64,000 nucleotides of DNA from NCBI RefSeq assembly GCF_900631615.1, contig NZ_LR131273.1, positions 3,876,850 through 3,940,849 of the forward strand, given 5' to 3'. Both the position numbers and the translations under genes were made by a program. Positions 27,338-34,599 of this stretch are shown piece after piece. The notes under the pieces were generated by a model, which was not told the origin of the DNA, did no database searches, and saw only the letters and a program-made list of their open reading frames with translations. The stretch comes from Tsukamurella paurometabola (GTDB lineage: Bacteria > Actinomycetota > Actinomycetes > Mycobacteriales > Mycobacteriaceae). Numbering within the stretch: the first letter of the stretch is position 1; the number at the start of each line of letters is the position of its first letter.

Positions 27338-28678
27338 CTAGGAATGCAGGAGGAAGTGCTCGAAGACCTGCGTGCCGAACGTCAGCGCGTCGACGGGCAC
27401 CCGCTCGTCGACGCCGTGGAACAGGGCCGCGAAGTCCAGCTCCTCGGGGAGCCGCAGGGGCGCGAAGCCGAAGCAGCGGATCCCGAGCTTGGCGAAGGCC
27501 TTGGCGTCGGTCCCGCCCGACAGCATGTACGGGACGGTCCGCCCCTCGGGGTCGAACGCCAGGATCGCCTCGTTCATGGCGTCCACGAGGTCACCGTCGA
27601 ACTGCGTCTCGTACGAGTCGAGCTTGGTGATCCATTCGCGCTCGATGTCCGGGCCCAGGATCTCGTCGAGCTCCCTCTCGAACGCGGCCTGCCGCCCGGG
27701 CAGGACGCGGCAGTCCACGACGGCCTCCGCGGTCTGCGGGATGACGTTCGCCTTGTATCCCGCTCGCAGCATCGTGGGGTTCGCGGTGTCGCGCAGCGTG
27801 GCCCCGACGATCCGGGCGAGGCCGCCGATCTTCGCGAGCTGCCCCTCGAGGTCGGGGCCGTCGACGTCGATGTCGATCGTCGATTCGCGATCGAGGGCGC
27901 GGAGGAAGGCGATCACCGTGTCCGTGAGGACCAGGGGGAACGTGTGGCGTCCCAGCCGCGCGACCGCCTCCGAGAGGAGGGTGACCGCGTTGTCCTCGTG
28001 CACGAACGAGCCGTGCCCGGCGCGCGCCTTGGCGGTCAGGCGCATCCAGCACATGCTCTTCTCCGCGGATTCGACGAGGTAGAGCCGCTTCTTGTCGCCC
28101 GACGGGGTGTCGACGGTCAGGGAGAAGCCGCCGACCTCGCCGACGGCCTCGGTGACGCCCGTGAAGAGCTCCGGCCGGTGCTGCACCAGCCAGTGCGATC
28201 CCCAGGTGCCGCCGGCCTCCTCGTCGGCCAGGAAGGCGAACATGATGTCGCGGGGCGGGACGGTGCCGGTGGACTTCAGCTGGCGCGCGAGCGCCAGCAT
28301 CATGCCGCACATGTCCTTCATGTCGACCGCACCGCGGCCCCAGATGTAGCCGTCCTCCACGGCGCCCGAGAACGGGTGCACGCTCCAGTCCGCGGGCTCG
28401 GCCGGCACCACGTCGAGATGGCCGTGCACGAGGAGCGTGCCGCGCCGGGGATCGGCGCCCTTGAGCGTTGCGAAGACGTTTCCCCTTCCGGGCTGCCCGG
28501 ACTCGACGTACACCGTCTCGTAGCCCACCTCCTCGAGGCGGGCCTGGACCCAGCGGGCGCACTCGGCCTCGCCCTTCGTGGTCTCGAGCTCGCCCGTGTT
28601 GGTGGTGTCGAATCGGATCAGGGTGCTCACGGTCTCGACGACCTCGTCGAGTGCGTTCACTGCAGTAGCCACACCCAT
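27338..28678 (-). CDS. M20-family metallopeptidase (DapE2-like)
   Basis: 446 residues. A two-zinc aminoacylase/peptidase of the M20 family: VHGHLDVVPA (zinc His and Asp), WGRGAVDMKD, LADEEAGGTWGSHWL (general base and ligand Glu), a dimerisation lid in the middle and a late His in CFGFAPL/ALFHGVDE. Mycobacterial Rv2141c in the same position is annotated as a dapE2-type protein; the substrate is uncertain, and a role in lysine synthesis is not shown. Start at ATG 28678 gives MGVATAVNALDE; the 13 upstream residues of the longer frame are rejected. Confidence 0.9.
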   Translation of the reverse strand: MGVATAVNALDEVVETVSTLIRFDTTNTGELETTKGEAECARWVQARLEEVGYETVYVESGQPGRGNVFATLKGADPRRGTLLVHGHLDVVPAEPADWSVHPFSGAVEDGYIWGRGAVDMKDMCGMMLALARQLKSTGTVPPRDIMFAFLADEEAGGTWGSHWLVQHRPELFTGVTEAVGEVGGFSLTVDTPSGDKKRLYLVESAEKSMCWMRLTAKARAGHGSFVHEDNAVTLLSEAVARLGRHTFPLVLTDTVIAFLRALDRESTIDIDVDGPDLEGQLAKIGGLARIVGATLRDTANPTMLRAGYKANVIPQTAEAVVDCRVLPGRQAAFERELDEILGPDIEREWITKLDSYETQFDGDLVDAMNEAILAFDPEGRTVPYMLSGGTDAKAFAKLGIRCFGFAPLRLPEELDFAALFHGVDERVPVDALTFGTQVFEHFLLHS

Positions 28679-28737
28679 ATGAGTACCACGGACCGGCACC
28701 CGTCCGAGCGGGCCCACGGGTGCCCCGACGTGCCGAT

Positions 28738-28767
28738 TTGGTTTCGCGGGCGCGTGTGGATTACTGT
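28738..28767 (+). promoter_or_regulatory. Promoter of tRNA-Leu
   Basis: A -35-like TTGGTT (28738-28743) and a -10-like TACTGT (28762-28767) are 18 bases apart; the tRNA begins 15 bases after the -10. Confidence 0.5.
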
Positions 28768-28781
28768 GAACGAGCTTCCCA

Positions 28782-28867
28782 GCGCGGGTGGCGGAATGGC
28801 AGACGCGCTAGCTTGAGGTGCTAGTGTCCTATTAACGGACGTGGGGGTTCAAGTCCCCCTCCGCGCA
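28782..28867 (+). tRNA. tRNA-Leu (anticodon GAG)
   Basis: 86 bases. The acceptor stem GCGCGGG pairs with TCCGCGC before an A discriminator. The D arm contains GCGGAATGGCAGACGC, the anticodon stem CTAGC/GCTAG encloses the loop TTGAGGT with GAG at 28815-28817, a long variable arm follows as in leucine tRNAs, and the T arm has GGGGGTTCAAGTCCCCC. CCA is not encoded. It reads CUC codons, common in this GC-rich genome. Confidence 0.97.
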
Positions 28868-28872
28868 CAGAA

Positions 28873-28908
28873 CGAGAACCCCGGCTCCGGCCGGGGTTCT
28901 CGTCTTTC
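28873..28908 (+). terminator. Intrinsic terminator of tRNA-Leu
   Basis: 13-base perfect stem (28873-28885 with 28890-28902), a 4-base TCCG loop and a TCTTTCT tail. It also ends transcription arriving from the opposite gene, whose stop codon lies in this tail. Confidence 0.85.
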
Positions 28909-29153
28909 TACTGGACGGGCTGGGGCGCGAGCTCGATGCGGTGCGTCGGCTCCCAGGGCACGTCGTCGTGGAGCGACAGGAAGCTGTACTCGACCTTCTC
29001 GGTGCCGCTCGATTCATCGAGCCGCAATCCCGAGAGGCGCCCCGCGGCCAGGAGCCGGCCCTCCGCGTCGAAGATCCGCGCATCGCGATCGGTGATGGCG
29101 TCGTAGTCCGCGTGGAAGGCCTCGTACAGTTCGCGTCCCGTGAACGTGTCCAT
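28908..29153 (-). CDS. Hypothetical protein, 81 aa
   Basis: Starts MDTFTGRELYEAFHADYDAITDRDARIFDAEGRLLAAGRL, then EKVEYSFLSLHDDVPWEPTHRIEL. It looks like a small alpha/beta protein with no known domain. A CACGAT hexamer 6 bases before the ATG is a variant of the leaderless promoter pattern. It ends at the tRNA terminator and is divergent from the DUF4185 gene. Confidence 0.6.
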   Translation of the reverse strand: MDTFTGRELYEAFHADYDAITDRDARIFDAEGRLLAAGRLSGLRLDESSGTEKVEYSFLSLHDDVPWEPTHRIELAPQPVQ

Positions 29154-29248
29154 GCCCCCATCGTGCTCCCGGCGCGGCGCACGCACAGCCGATCGCCGCG
29201 ATCCGCATCCGCGGCGCGGGCGGCCGCGTCGTCTGGCAGTCTGACGAC

Positions 29249-30238
29249 GTGCCCCAGTCGACCGAGCCCGCCCGGCTCCGCAAGCTCCGTGACATCACGC
29301 CCGTCACCCGGTTCGGGGTCGGCGGCACCGACCTCGGCATCCCGTGCCGGGTGGGTGACGAGGTGCTCTACGTCTTCGGGGACACCTTCGAGGGGTTGAG
29401 CATCGGCGCCGGGGAGTGGCGGTCCCCCGTCGGCCTGTTCGGCGACCGCAACGGCGTCATGAGCCGGCCCGCCGGGCCTGATCCGGAGCGCGCGCGGCAG
29501 TTGCTCGACTACTCGCACGACACCGGGCACTTCACCACGATCCTGCCCACGACCTGCGTCCGCGCCGACGGTGCCCTCTACCTGCATACGATGACCATGC
29601 AGAGCCTCGACACCGTGGTGCAGACGGGCCTGTGGCGCAGTGACGACGGTGCCGCCACCTGGCGGGAGGTCGCGCAGTACAACGCGGGCCACGCGGACGG
29701 CGCATGGTGCATGTGGGCGATGTGCCCGGCGCCCGACGGTCACACGTACACCGTGTCCACGGGCGGTCTCACCCGGGACAAGGGGCTGCGGCTGCATCGG
29801 ATGCGGACCGAGACCCTCGGCACTCTCCGCAAGGGCGTCAACGTCGAGTGGGAGTCCTGGGGCTGGCGGCCGGAGACGGGATGGGCCTGGGGCAACCCGC
29901 CGACGGACCTGGCGCTGGGGCAGGGGTACGGCGAGCTGTGCCTGTCGATCGTGGAGGGGACCTGGGTGCTGACCTACTTCGACGCCGCGGGGTACCGGAT
30001 CGCGGCGCGCTTCGCCGACCGGATCGACGGGCTCTGGTCCGATCCGGTGACGCTGCTGCAGGGCAGCTCGTGGCAGGACGAGGATCATGCTGCGGGCCGG
30101 GTGGCGCAACTCTACGGCGGCTATCTCGTCCCGGGATCGACGATGGACTCGGCGCGGCTGGTGGTCTCGCAGTGGAACACCGCGGTGGGGCATCCGTACA
30201 AGTCGATGATGTTCACCGGCGCGCTGCGCCGCCCCTGA
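29249..30238 (+). CDS. DUF4185 domain protein (GH183-like)
   Basis: 329 residues across one DUF4185 domain, a five-bladed propeller type sequence: TRFGVGGTDLGIP and LYVFGDTFEG at the start, then MSRPAG, TILPTTCVRADGALYLHTMTM, LWRSDDGAATW and DHAAGRVAQLYGGYLVPGS. Some DUF4185 proteins have been reported as endo-D-arabinanases (family GH183) that cut arabinogalactan or lipoarabinomannan; an equivalent role here is inference. No signal peptide or lipobox is visible, which is unusual for a wall-acting enzyme. GTG start with CAGTCT 6 bases upstream. Confidence 0.8.
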   Translation: MPQSTEPARLRKLRDITPVTRFGVGGTDLGIPCRVGDEVLYVFGDTFEGLSIGAGEWRSPVGLFGDRNGVMSRPAGPDPERARQLLDYSHDTGHFTTILPTTCVRADGALYLHTMTMQSLDTVVQTGLWRSDDGAATWREVAQYNAGHADGAWCMWAMCPAPDGHTYTVSTGGLTRDKGLRLHRMRTETLGTLRKGVNVEWESWGWRPETGWAWGNPPTDLALGQGYGELCLSIVEGTWVLTYFDAAGYRIAARFADRIDGLWSDPVTLLQGSSWQDEDHAAGRVAQLYGGYLVPGSTMDSARLVVSQWNTAVGHPYKSMMFTGALRRP

Positions 30239-30241
30239 GGT

Positions 30242-30856
30242 TCACCCGTCCTCGGCCAGGCGCTCCTCGATGAACCGGACCGTCTGTTCGATCAGCGGCC
30301 GCAGGTACCGCTGCACCTCGTCGTCGGACAGCGGCCGGCCGAGGATGACGGCCCCCAGCTGGGGAATCATGAACGGTGCGGCCTGCAGGCCTATCGCGGC
30401 GTACAGGGCGATCGCGGCGCGCAGGTCGTCGGTGCCGCCGGTCACCGCGCGCAGCCGCTCCACCTTACGGCGGTAGAACGCGCGGCGGCCGTCGCTGAAG
30501 GGCGGCGTCTCCCCCGCGTCCGCGTCGTAGTGCAGCGATTCCCACATGAGCAGCCGGACCAGCTCGGGGTCGCGGCGGTGATGATCGTAGGCGGCCATGA
30601 CGTGGTCGGTGAGCGTCTGTCCCTCGAGGAAGGGGCTGTGCTCGACGTGCTCGGTGAGCGCCTTCGCCATGACGACCTCGAAGAGCCCCTCCTTGCTGCC
30701 GAAGTAGCCGTAGATGCGTTCCTTGTTGACGCCGGCCTCGGCGGCGATCCGCGCGACGCGCGCTCCGTCGAACCCCCGCCGCGTGAACTCCGCGCGGGCG
30801 GCGGCGATGAGCGCCTCGCTGGTGGGCGTCGATTCGTATCCGGCGGTGTCGGTCAC
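30242..30856 (-). CDS. TetR-family regulator
   Basis: 204 residues. The N-terminal helix-turn-helix is SEALIAAARAEFTRRGFDGARVARIAAEAGVNKERIYGYFGSKEGLFE, and the C-terminal ligand domain is all helical. Probably represses the divergent MFS gene and itself. I start at GTG 30856 rather than 30880: TAGCCT lies 7 bases before 30856, and the longer version would place the start codon inside the operator palindrome. Confidence 0.9.
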   Translation of the reverse strand: MTDTAGYESTPTSEALIAAARAEFTRRGFDGARVARIAAEAGVNKERIYGYFGSKEGLFEVVMAKALTEHVEHSPFLEGQTLTDHVMAAYDHHRRDPELVRLLMWESLHYDADAGETPPFSDGRRAFYRRKVERLRAVTGGTDDLRAAIALYAAIGLQAAPFMIPQLGAVILGRPLSDDEVQRYLRPLIEQTVRFIEERLAEDG

Positions 30857-30863
30857 GATCGAC

Positions 30864-30869
30864 AGGCTA
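30864..30869 (-). promoter_or_regulatory. Candidate -10 element, leaderless tetR
   Basis: TAGCCT on the minus strand, 7 bases before GTG 30856. Confidence 0.5.
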
Positions 30870-30873
30870 CCGC

Positions 30874-30907
30874 CAACCATTCGGTTGACGCGCCAACCGT
30901 ACGGTTG
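30874..30907. promoter_or_regulatory. Twin palindromic operators of the TetR/MFS pair
   Basis: Site 1 (30874-30887) is CAACC-ATTC-GGTTG; site 2 (30894-30907) is the perfect palindrome CAACCGTACGGTTG. Centres are 20 bases apart, so two regulator dimers would lie on nearly the same face of DNA. Both lie between the two divergent -10 elements, over the -35 positions. Confidence 0.8.
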
Positions 30908-30908
30908 C

Positions 30909-30914
30909 TACGTT
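30909..30914 (+). promoter_or_regulatory. Candidate -10 element, leaderless MFS gene
   Basis: TACGTT followed by 6 bases and ATG at 30921. Confidence 0.5.
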
Positions 30915-30920
30915 CGCGGC

Positions 30921-32087
30921 ATGACGACGCCCACCCGCTCCGGGACCGCCGCCCGCCCCGCCCTCCTCCGCACCGGCACGATCGCTGCTCTGGGGGCGCT
31001 CCCGATCGTCGGAGAGCTCTACGTCGTCCTGCCCCTGGGCGCCGAGATCGGGGCCCTGCCCGGGGCGTCGGCATCGACGGCGGCCCTGGCCAGCACCGTC
31101 TTCGCCCTGGCGTACGCCGTGGGCATCCTCGCGCTCGGACCGCTCGCCGACAGCGTGGGAGCGCGCCGGCTCATGGTCGCGAGCGCCGGCGCGACCGCGG
31201 CGGTCACCGTCCTCACCGCGTTCGCGCCGTCGGCCACGTGGTTCCTCCTCGGCCGCGCCGCCCAAGGGCTCGCCGCCGCGGCGTTCACGCCCGCCACCCT
31301 CGCGTACATCGCCCGGACGGCGCCGGCGTCGGCGCGCGTCGCCCTCAACACGGCCGCGATCGGCGCGGGGCTCGGTTCCGCAGTGGTGAGTCAGGTAGCG
31401 GCGCAGCTGATCGCGACCTCGGCCGGGATCGCCGGCGTCCTCGTGGTCTTCGCCGTCGCGGCAGCGGTCGCCGCGGTGGCCGCTGCGGTGCTCCTCCCGG
31501 GCGACGTCGCTCCGGCCGGTGAGCGGCCCTCGCCCACGGCCGTGTACCGCGCTGTGCCCGGCCTGCTCACGCGGCCGCGGCTCGTGCTGCTCTACTGCAC
31601 CGGGCTGACCTTCCTCAGCGTGCTCGTCGCGCTGTACACCGCGCTCGCCGCCGACGGGCGCTGGTCGCCGGCGACGCTCCTGATCCTGCGCGCGAGCTCG
31701 CTGCCTGCCGTGATCCTCGCCGCCGTGCTGACGCTGCGCTTCGGCGCCGTCGCGGCGCGCACCCGGATACTGTCCGCCGTCGCCCTGGCGGTGACGGGCG
31801 CACTGGTCTGCGCCGCCGGTGCGACTGTCGCGGTGGGCGCCGGCCTGTTCCTCCTCGTCGGGGCGATCGCGCTCGCCGCGCCGTCCGTGGTCGCGGAGGT
31901 CACCCGGCTCGGCGCCCCGGCGATCGGCGCCGCCGCGTCGCTCTACACCGTCACGATCTTCGGTGGGGCTGGTCTCGGTGCGCCGCTGGACGCCCTTCTC
32001 GGCGGCGGGCTCACCGCTGTCGCCCTCGGAGCCGCGGTCGTCCTCGCGCTCGGGGGCCTGACCGCTGCGTTCGCCACCCGGGACTGA
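30921..32087 (+). CDS. MFS transporter
   Basis: 388 residues with about 12 hydrophobic segments and the MFS loop motif LADSVGARRLMV (GxxxDxxGRR-like) after TM2, followed by GRAAQGLAAAAFTPATLAYI, typical of drug/metabolite efflux carriers. It sits divergent from a TetR gene with paired operators between them, the classic layout of an inducible efflux pump. Substrate unknown; probably exported compounds that also bind the TetR protein. Confidence 0.9.
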   Translation: MTTPTRSGTAARPALLRTGTIAALGALPIVGELYVVLPLGAEIGALPGASASTAALASTVFALAYAVGILALGPLADSVGARRLMVASAGATAAVTVLTAFAPSATWFLLGRAAQGLAAAAFTPATLAYIARTAPASARVALNTAAIGAGLGSAVVSQVAAQLIATSAGIAGVLVVFAVAAAVAAVAAAVLLPGDVAPAGERPSPTAVYRAVPGLLTRPRLVLLYCTGLTFLSVLVALYTALAADGRWSPATLLILRASSLPAVILAAVLTLRFGAVAARTRILSAVALAVTGALVCAAGATVAVGAGLFLLVGAIALAAPSVVAEVTRLGAPAIGAAASLYTVTIFGGAGLGAPLDALLGGGLTAVALGAAVVLALGGLTAAFATRD

Positions 32088-32088
32088 C

Positions 32089-32102
32089 CGGAACGTGTTC
32101 TA
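32089..32102. promoter_or_regulatory. KstR-like operator before the OYE gene
   Basis: CGGAACGTGTTCTA contains AAC-GT-GTT and matches 13 of 14 positions of the site CAGAACGTGTTCTA upstream of the acyl-CoA synthetase gene. It fits the KstR half-site consensus TnnAACnnGTTnnA except for the first base. It overlaps a TCTAAT -10-like hexamer (32099-32104) 6 bases before ATG 32111. Confidence 0.55.
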
Positions 32103-32110
32103 ATCCGGGG

Positions 32111-33277
32111 ATGGAGGACGCCTTCGCCCCCGCCGCACTCGGCCCCATCGGCCTGCGCAACCGCATCCTCAAGGCGGCGACGTTCGAAGGTCGTACGCCC
32201 GACGCCCTGGTGACCGACGACCTGATCGAGTTCCATGCGCAGTTCGCGCGCGGCGGCGTCGGCATGACGACGGTGGCCTACTGCGCCGTCGCGCCGGAGG
32301 GCCGAACCGAGCGTCGGCAACTGTGGATGCGGGCCGAAGCGGTGCCCGGCCTGCGCCGACTGACCGCGGCCGTCCATGCCGAGGGAGCCGCGGTCGCCGC
32401 GCAATTGGGACACGCCGGACCGGTCGCCGACGGGGCCCAGCACCGTCGGCCGGTGACGCCCAGCCGGATGATCAGCCCGCTCGCGCTGCGCCCCACGCTG
32501 CGTCCGGACACCGCGGACATCCGGAACCTGGTCCGAGCGCACGCCGATGCCGCACTCCTCGCCGAGGACGCCGGATTCGACGCCGTGGAGCTGCACTTCG
32601 GGCACAACTACTTCATCAGTGCCTTCCTCAGCCCCCTGCTCAATCGTCGCCGCGACGCCTACGGGGGCGATCTCGCGGGCCGCGCACGCCTCGCCCGCGA
32701 AGTCGCGGAGGCGGTGCGCGGCGCGGTCGGCGGGCGCCTGGCCGTGACCGCCAAGCTCAACATGACCGACGGCGTACCCGGTGGGCTGAGCCCCGACGAC
32801 GCCCTCCGTACCGCCCGCTGGCTCGAGTCCGACGGCACGCTCGACGCGCTCGAGCTCACCGCCGGCAGCTCGCTGCTGAACCCGATGTACCTGTTCCACG
32901 GCACGCCGCCGCGGCGCGAGTTCGCCGCCGCGTTCCCCAGCCCCGCGCTCCGGGTCGGGCTGCGCGCCGCCGGCCCCGTCTTCCTGCGGGAGTACCCGTA
33001 CCGGCCCGCCTACCTGCTCGGACTCGCGCGGCGCTTCCGGGCCGCACTGACGATGCCGCTGGTCCTGCTCGGCGGGATCGCCGAGCGCGCTGCGGTGGAC
33101 CGGGCCATGGCCGAGGGCTTCGAGTTCGTGGCGATGGGCCGCGGCCTGCTCCGCACGCCCGATCTGGTGCGACGCATGCAGGAGAACCCCGTCGAGCCGG
33201 ACCGCTGCACCCACTGCAACCTGTGCATGCCCACCATCTACACCCGCACCCACTGCCCCGTCGCCGAGGCGGGTTGA
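32111..33277 (+). CDS. OYE-type NADH:flavin oxidoreductase with Cys cluster
   Basis: 388 residues. An FMN TIM barrel of the Old Yellow Enzyme / 2,4-dienoyl-CoA reductase group: LRNRILKAATFEGR, the active-site HFGHNYFISAFLSPLLNRRRDAYGG, and LLGGIAE with FVAMGRGLLRTPDLV for phosphate binding. The end carries CTHCNLCMP and a final THC (C-x2-C-x2-C-x9-C), like the 4Fe-4S motif of dienoyl-CoA reductases, yet the usual FAD/NAD domains after it are missing. It likely reduces an enone or enoyl-CoA and may need a separate electron donor. The KstR-like site upstream hints at lipid or steroid metabolism. Confidence 0.85.
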   Translation: MEDAFAPAALGPIGLRNRILKAATFEGRTPDALVTDDLIEFHAQFARGGVGMTTVAYCAVAPEGRTERRQLWMRAEAVPGLRRLTAAVHAEGAAVAAQLGHAGPVADGAQHRRPVTPSRMISPLALRPTLRPDTADIRNLVRAHADAALLAEDAGFDAVELHFGHNYFISAFLSPLLNRRRDAYGGDLAGRARLAREVAEAVRGAVGGRLAVTAKLNMTDGVPGGLSPDDALRTARWLESDGTLDALELTAGSSLLNPMYLFHGTPPRREFAAAFPSPALRVGLRAAGPVFLREYPYRPAYLLGLARRFRAALTMPLVLLGGIAERAAVDRAMAEGFEFVAMGRGLLRTPDLVRRMQENPVEPDRCTHCNLCMPTIYTRTHCPVAEAG

Positions 33278-33280
33278 CGG

Positions 33281-33805
33281 TCAGGCGATCCCCGGGACCT
33301 CCGTCGCCGCGAAGTCGGCGAGCGCCTCCGTGACGATCTGCGGGACGTCGCCGGAGACGTTGACGGTGACGCCGAACTCGTCGGGCTCGAGCGGCTCGAG
33401 AATGCTCAGCTGCGACTCGAGCATCCCGGCCTTCATGAAGTGGCCGGCCCGGCTCTCCATCCGCTGCTGCAGGAGCTCCTCGTTGCCGGTGAGGAACACG
33501 AAGTAGACGCTGGCGCCCGCGGCGCGGATCCGGTCCCGGTACACCCGCTTGAGCGCCGAACAGGCGACCACGGTGGGGCGCCCGGCGATCATCTCGTCGC
33601 GCAGGTACGCGCCGATCGTCGCGAGCCACGGCCACCGGTCCTCGTCGGTCAGCGGCTGTCCCGCGCTCATCTTCGCGCGGTTGGCCTCACTGTGGAAGTC
33701 GTCGCCGTCGGCGAAGCCGCGGCCCAGGCGGGCGGCCAGTTCGGCACCCACCGTCGACTTCCCCGAGCCCGATACTCCCATCACGCAGATCTGGATAGTG
33801 GACAC
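33281..33805 (-). CDS. gntK: Gluconokinase
   Basis: 174 residues, P-loop kinase with Walker A MGVSGSGKST, GADFADGDDFH-like FADGDDFHSEANRAKMSAGQPLTDEDRWPWL and CSALKRVYRD, all standard for GntK. It phosphorylates gluconate to 6-phosphogluconate for the pentose phosphate pathway. GTG start at 33805. It converges with the OYE gene (3 bases between stops). No gluconate transporter is adjacent. Confidence 0.93.
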   Translation of the reverse strand: MSTIQICVMGVSGSGKSTVGAELAARLGRGFADGDDFHSEANRAKMSAGQPLTDEDRWPWLATIGAYLRDEMIAGRPTVVACSALKRVYRDRIRAAGASVYFVFLTGNEELLQQRMESRAGHFMKAGMLESQLSILEPLEPDEFGVTVNVSGDVPQIVTEALADFAATEVPGIA

Positions 33806-33874
33806 TCGTCGAGTACATCACGAGCCGCGGGACGCCCGCGCGCGAAACCGGGCAGACGATGGGGGTGGGGTCCG

Positions 33875-34585
33875 ATGTGGGTCGCCGTCGCCGTGCTCGT
33901 GGTGCTGTGCACCGCGATCTGCGCGGCCGAACTCCTCGCCCGAGCCGCACTGCGCGCCGGACTGGCCCGGCGCTGCGCTCCGGTCCTCGGTGCGGCCCCG
34001 GCGGTGGTCCTCTCCCGCCGCCCCGTCCTGCTCCAGCTCGCGGTGCGTCGTCTCGCCGCCGTCGCCGTGGACTCTCGGACGGTCGGCGCCGGCCCGCACG
34101 CAATCCTGCTCGACGGACGTGCGCGCGGGGTCTCCCCCGTACCCGGCGGCCTGCACCTGGAGGCGCTGGCCGCCACCGCGACGCTGCGGCTGAGCTGGAT
34201 CCGGCACGTCGCGGACCGGGCGCAGGCCGGCGACGCCGGTGTGACCGTGCGGTCCGTCGCGCTGCTGCCGCGCAGGCGGGCGCTGGCCATGACCGTGGGC
34301 CTGCCCGTGGCGTTCGGCCTGGGCGTCGACCTTCGGGTCGTGGTCGCGGTCCGCGTCCGCCACGGGCGGCTGGTGTTCCGGGCGACCGACCTGTCCATGC
34401 CGGTCAGCATCGTCCCGGTGCCCATTCCCGTGGCGTGGGCGATCGACTCGTGGGTCAAGGAGATCCGCCCGCGGGTGGTGCCGCCCGCGCTCGACGCCCT
34501 CACCATCGCGGATGTGCGGTGGGAGCGGGATGCGGTCACGCTGGAGCTCACCGCGGACGAGGCGACGGTACCGCTCGGGCGATGA
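33875..34585 (+). CDS. LmeA-like (DUF2993) phospholipid-binding protein
   Basis: 236 residues beginning with a hydrophobic segment MWVAVAVLVVLCTAICAAELLARAALR that could anchor it or be a signal sequence. The rest fits the DUF2993 pattern (VPVPIPVAWAIDSWVKEIRPRVVPPALDALTIADVRWERDAVTLELTADEATVPL). Mycobacterial LmeA binds phosphoinositides and helps mannan elongation of lipoarabinomannan; by analogy this is a cell-envelope protein, but that function is inference. A G-rich ribosome-binding stretch precedes the ATG. The stop overlaps the next possible start (ATGA). Confidence 0.75.
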   Translation: MWVAVAVLVVLCTAICAAELLARAALRAGLARRCAPVLGAAPAVVLSRRPVLLQLAVRRLAAVAVDSRTVGAGPHAILLDGRARGVSPVPGGLHLEALAATATLRLSWIRHVADRAQAGDAGVTVRSVALLPRRRALAMTVGLPVAFGLGVDLRVVVAVRVRHGRLVFRATDLSMPVSIVPVPIPVAWAIDSWVKEIRPRVVPPALDALTIADVRWERDAVTLELTADEATVPLGR

Positions 34586-34599
34586 GGGACAATCTCCCC

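Noticed and set aside
28782-28908. tRNA-Leu as an integration site of a mobile element
   Set aside because: No integrase and no repeat of the tRNA 3' end were seen downstream; ordinary genes follow.
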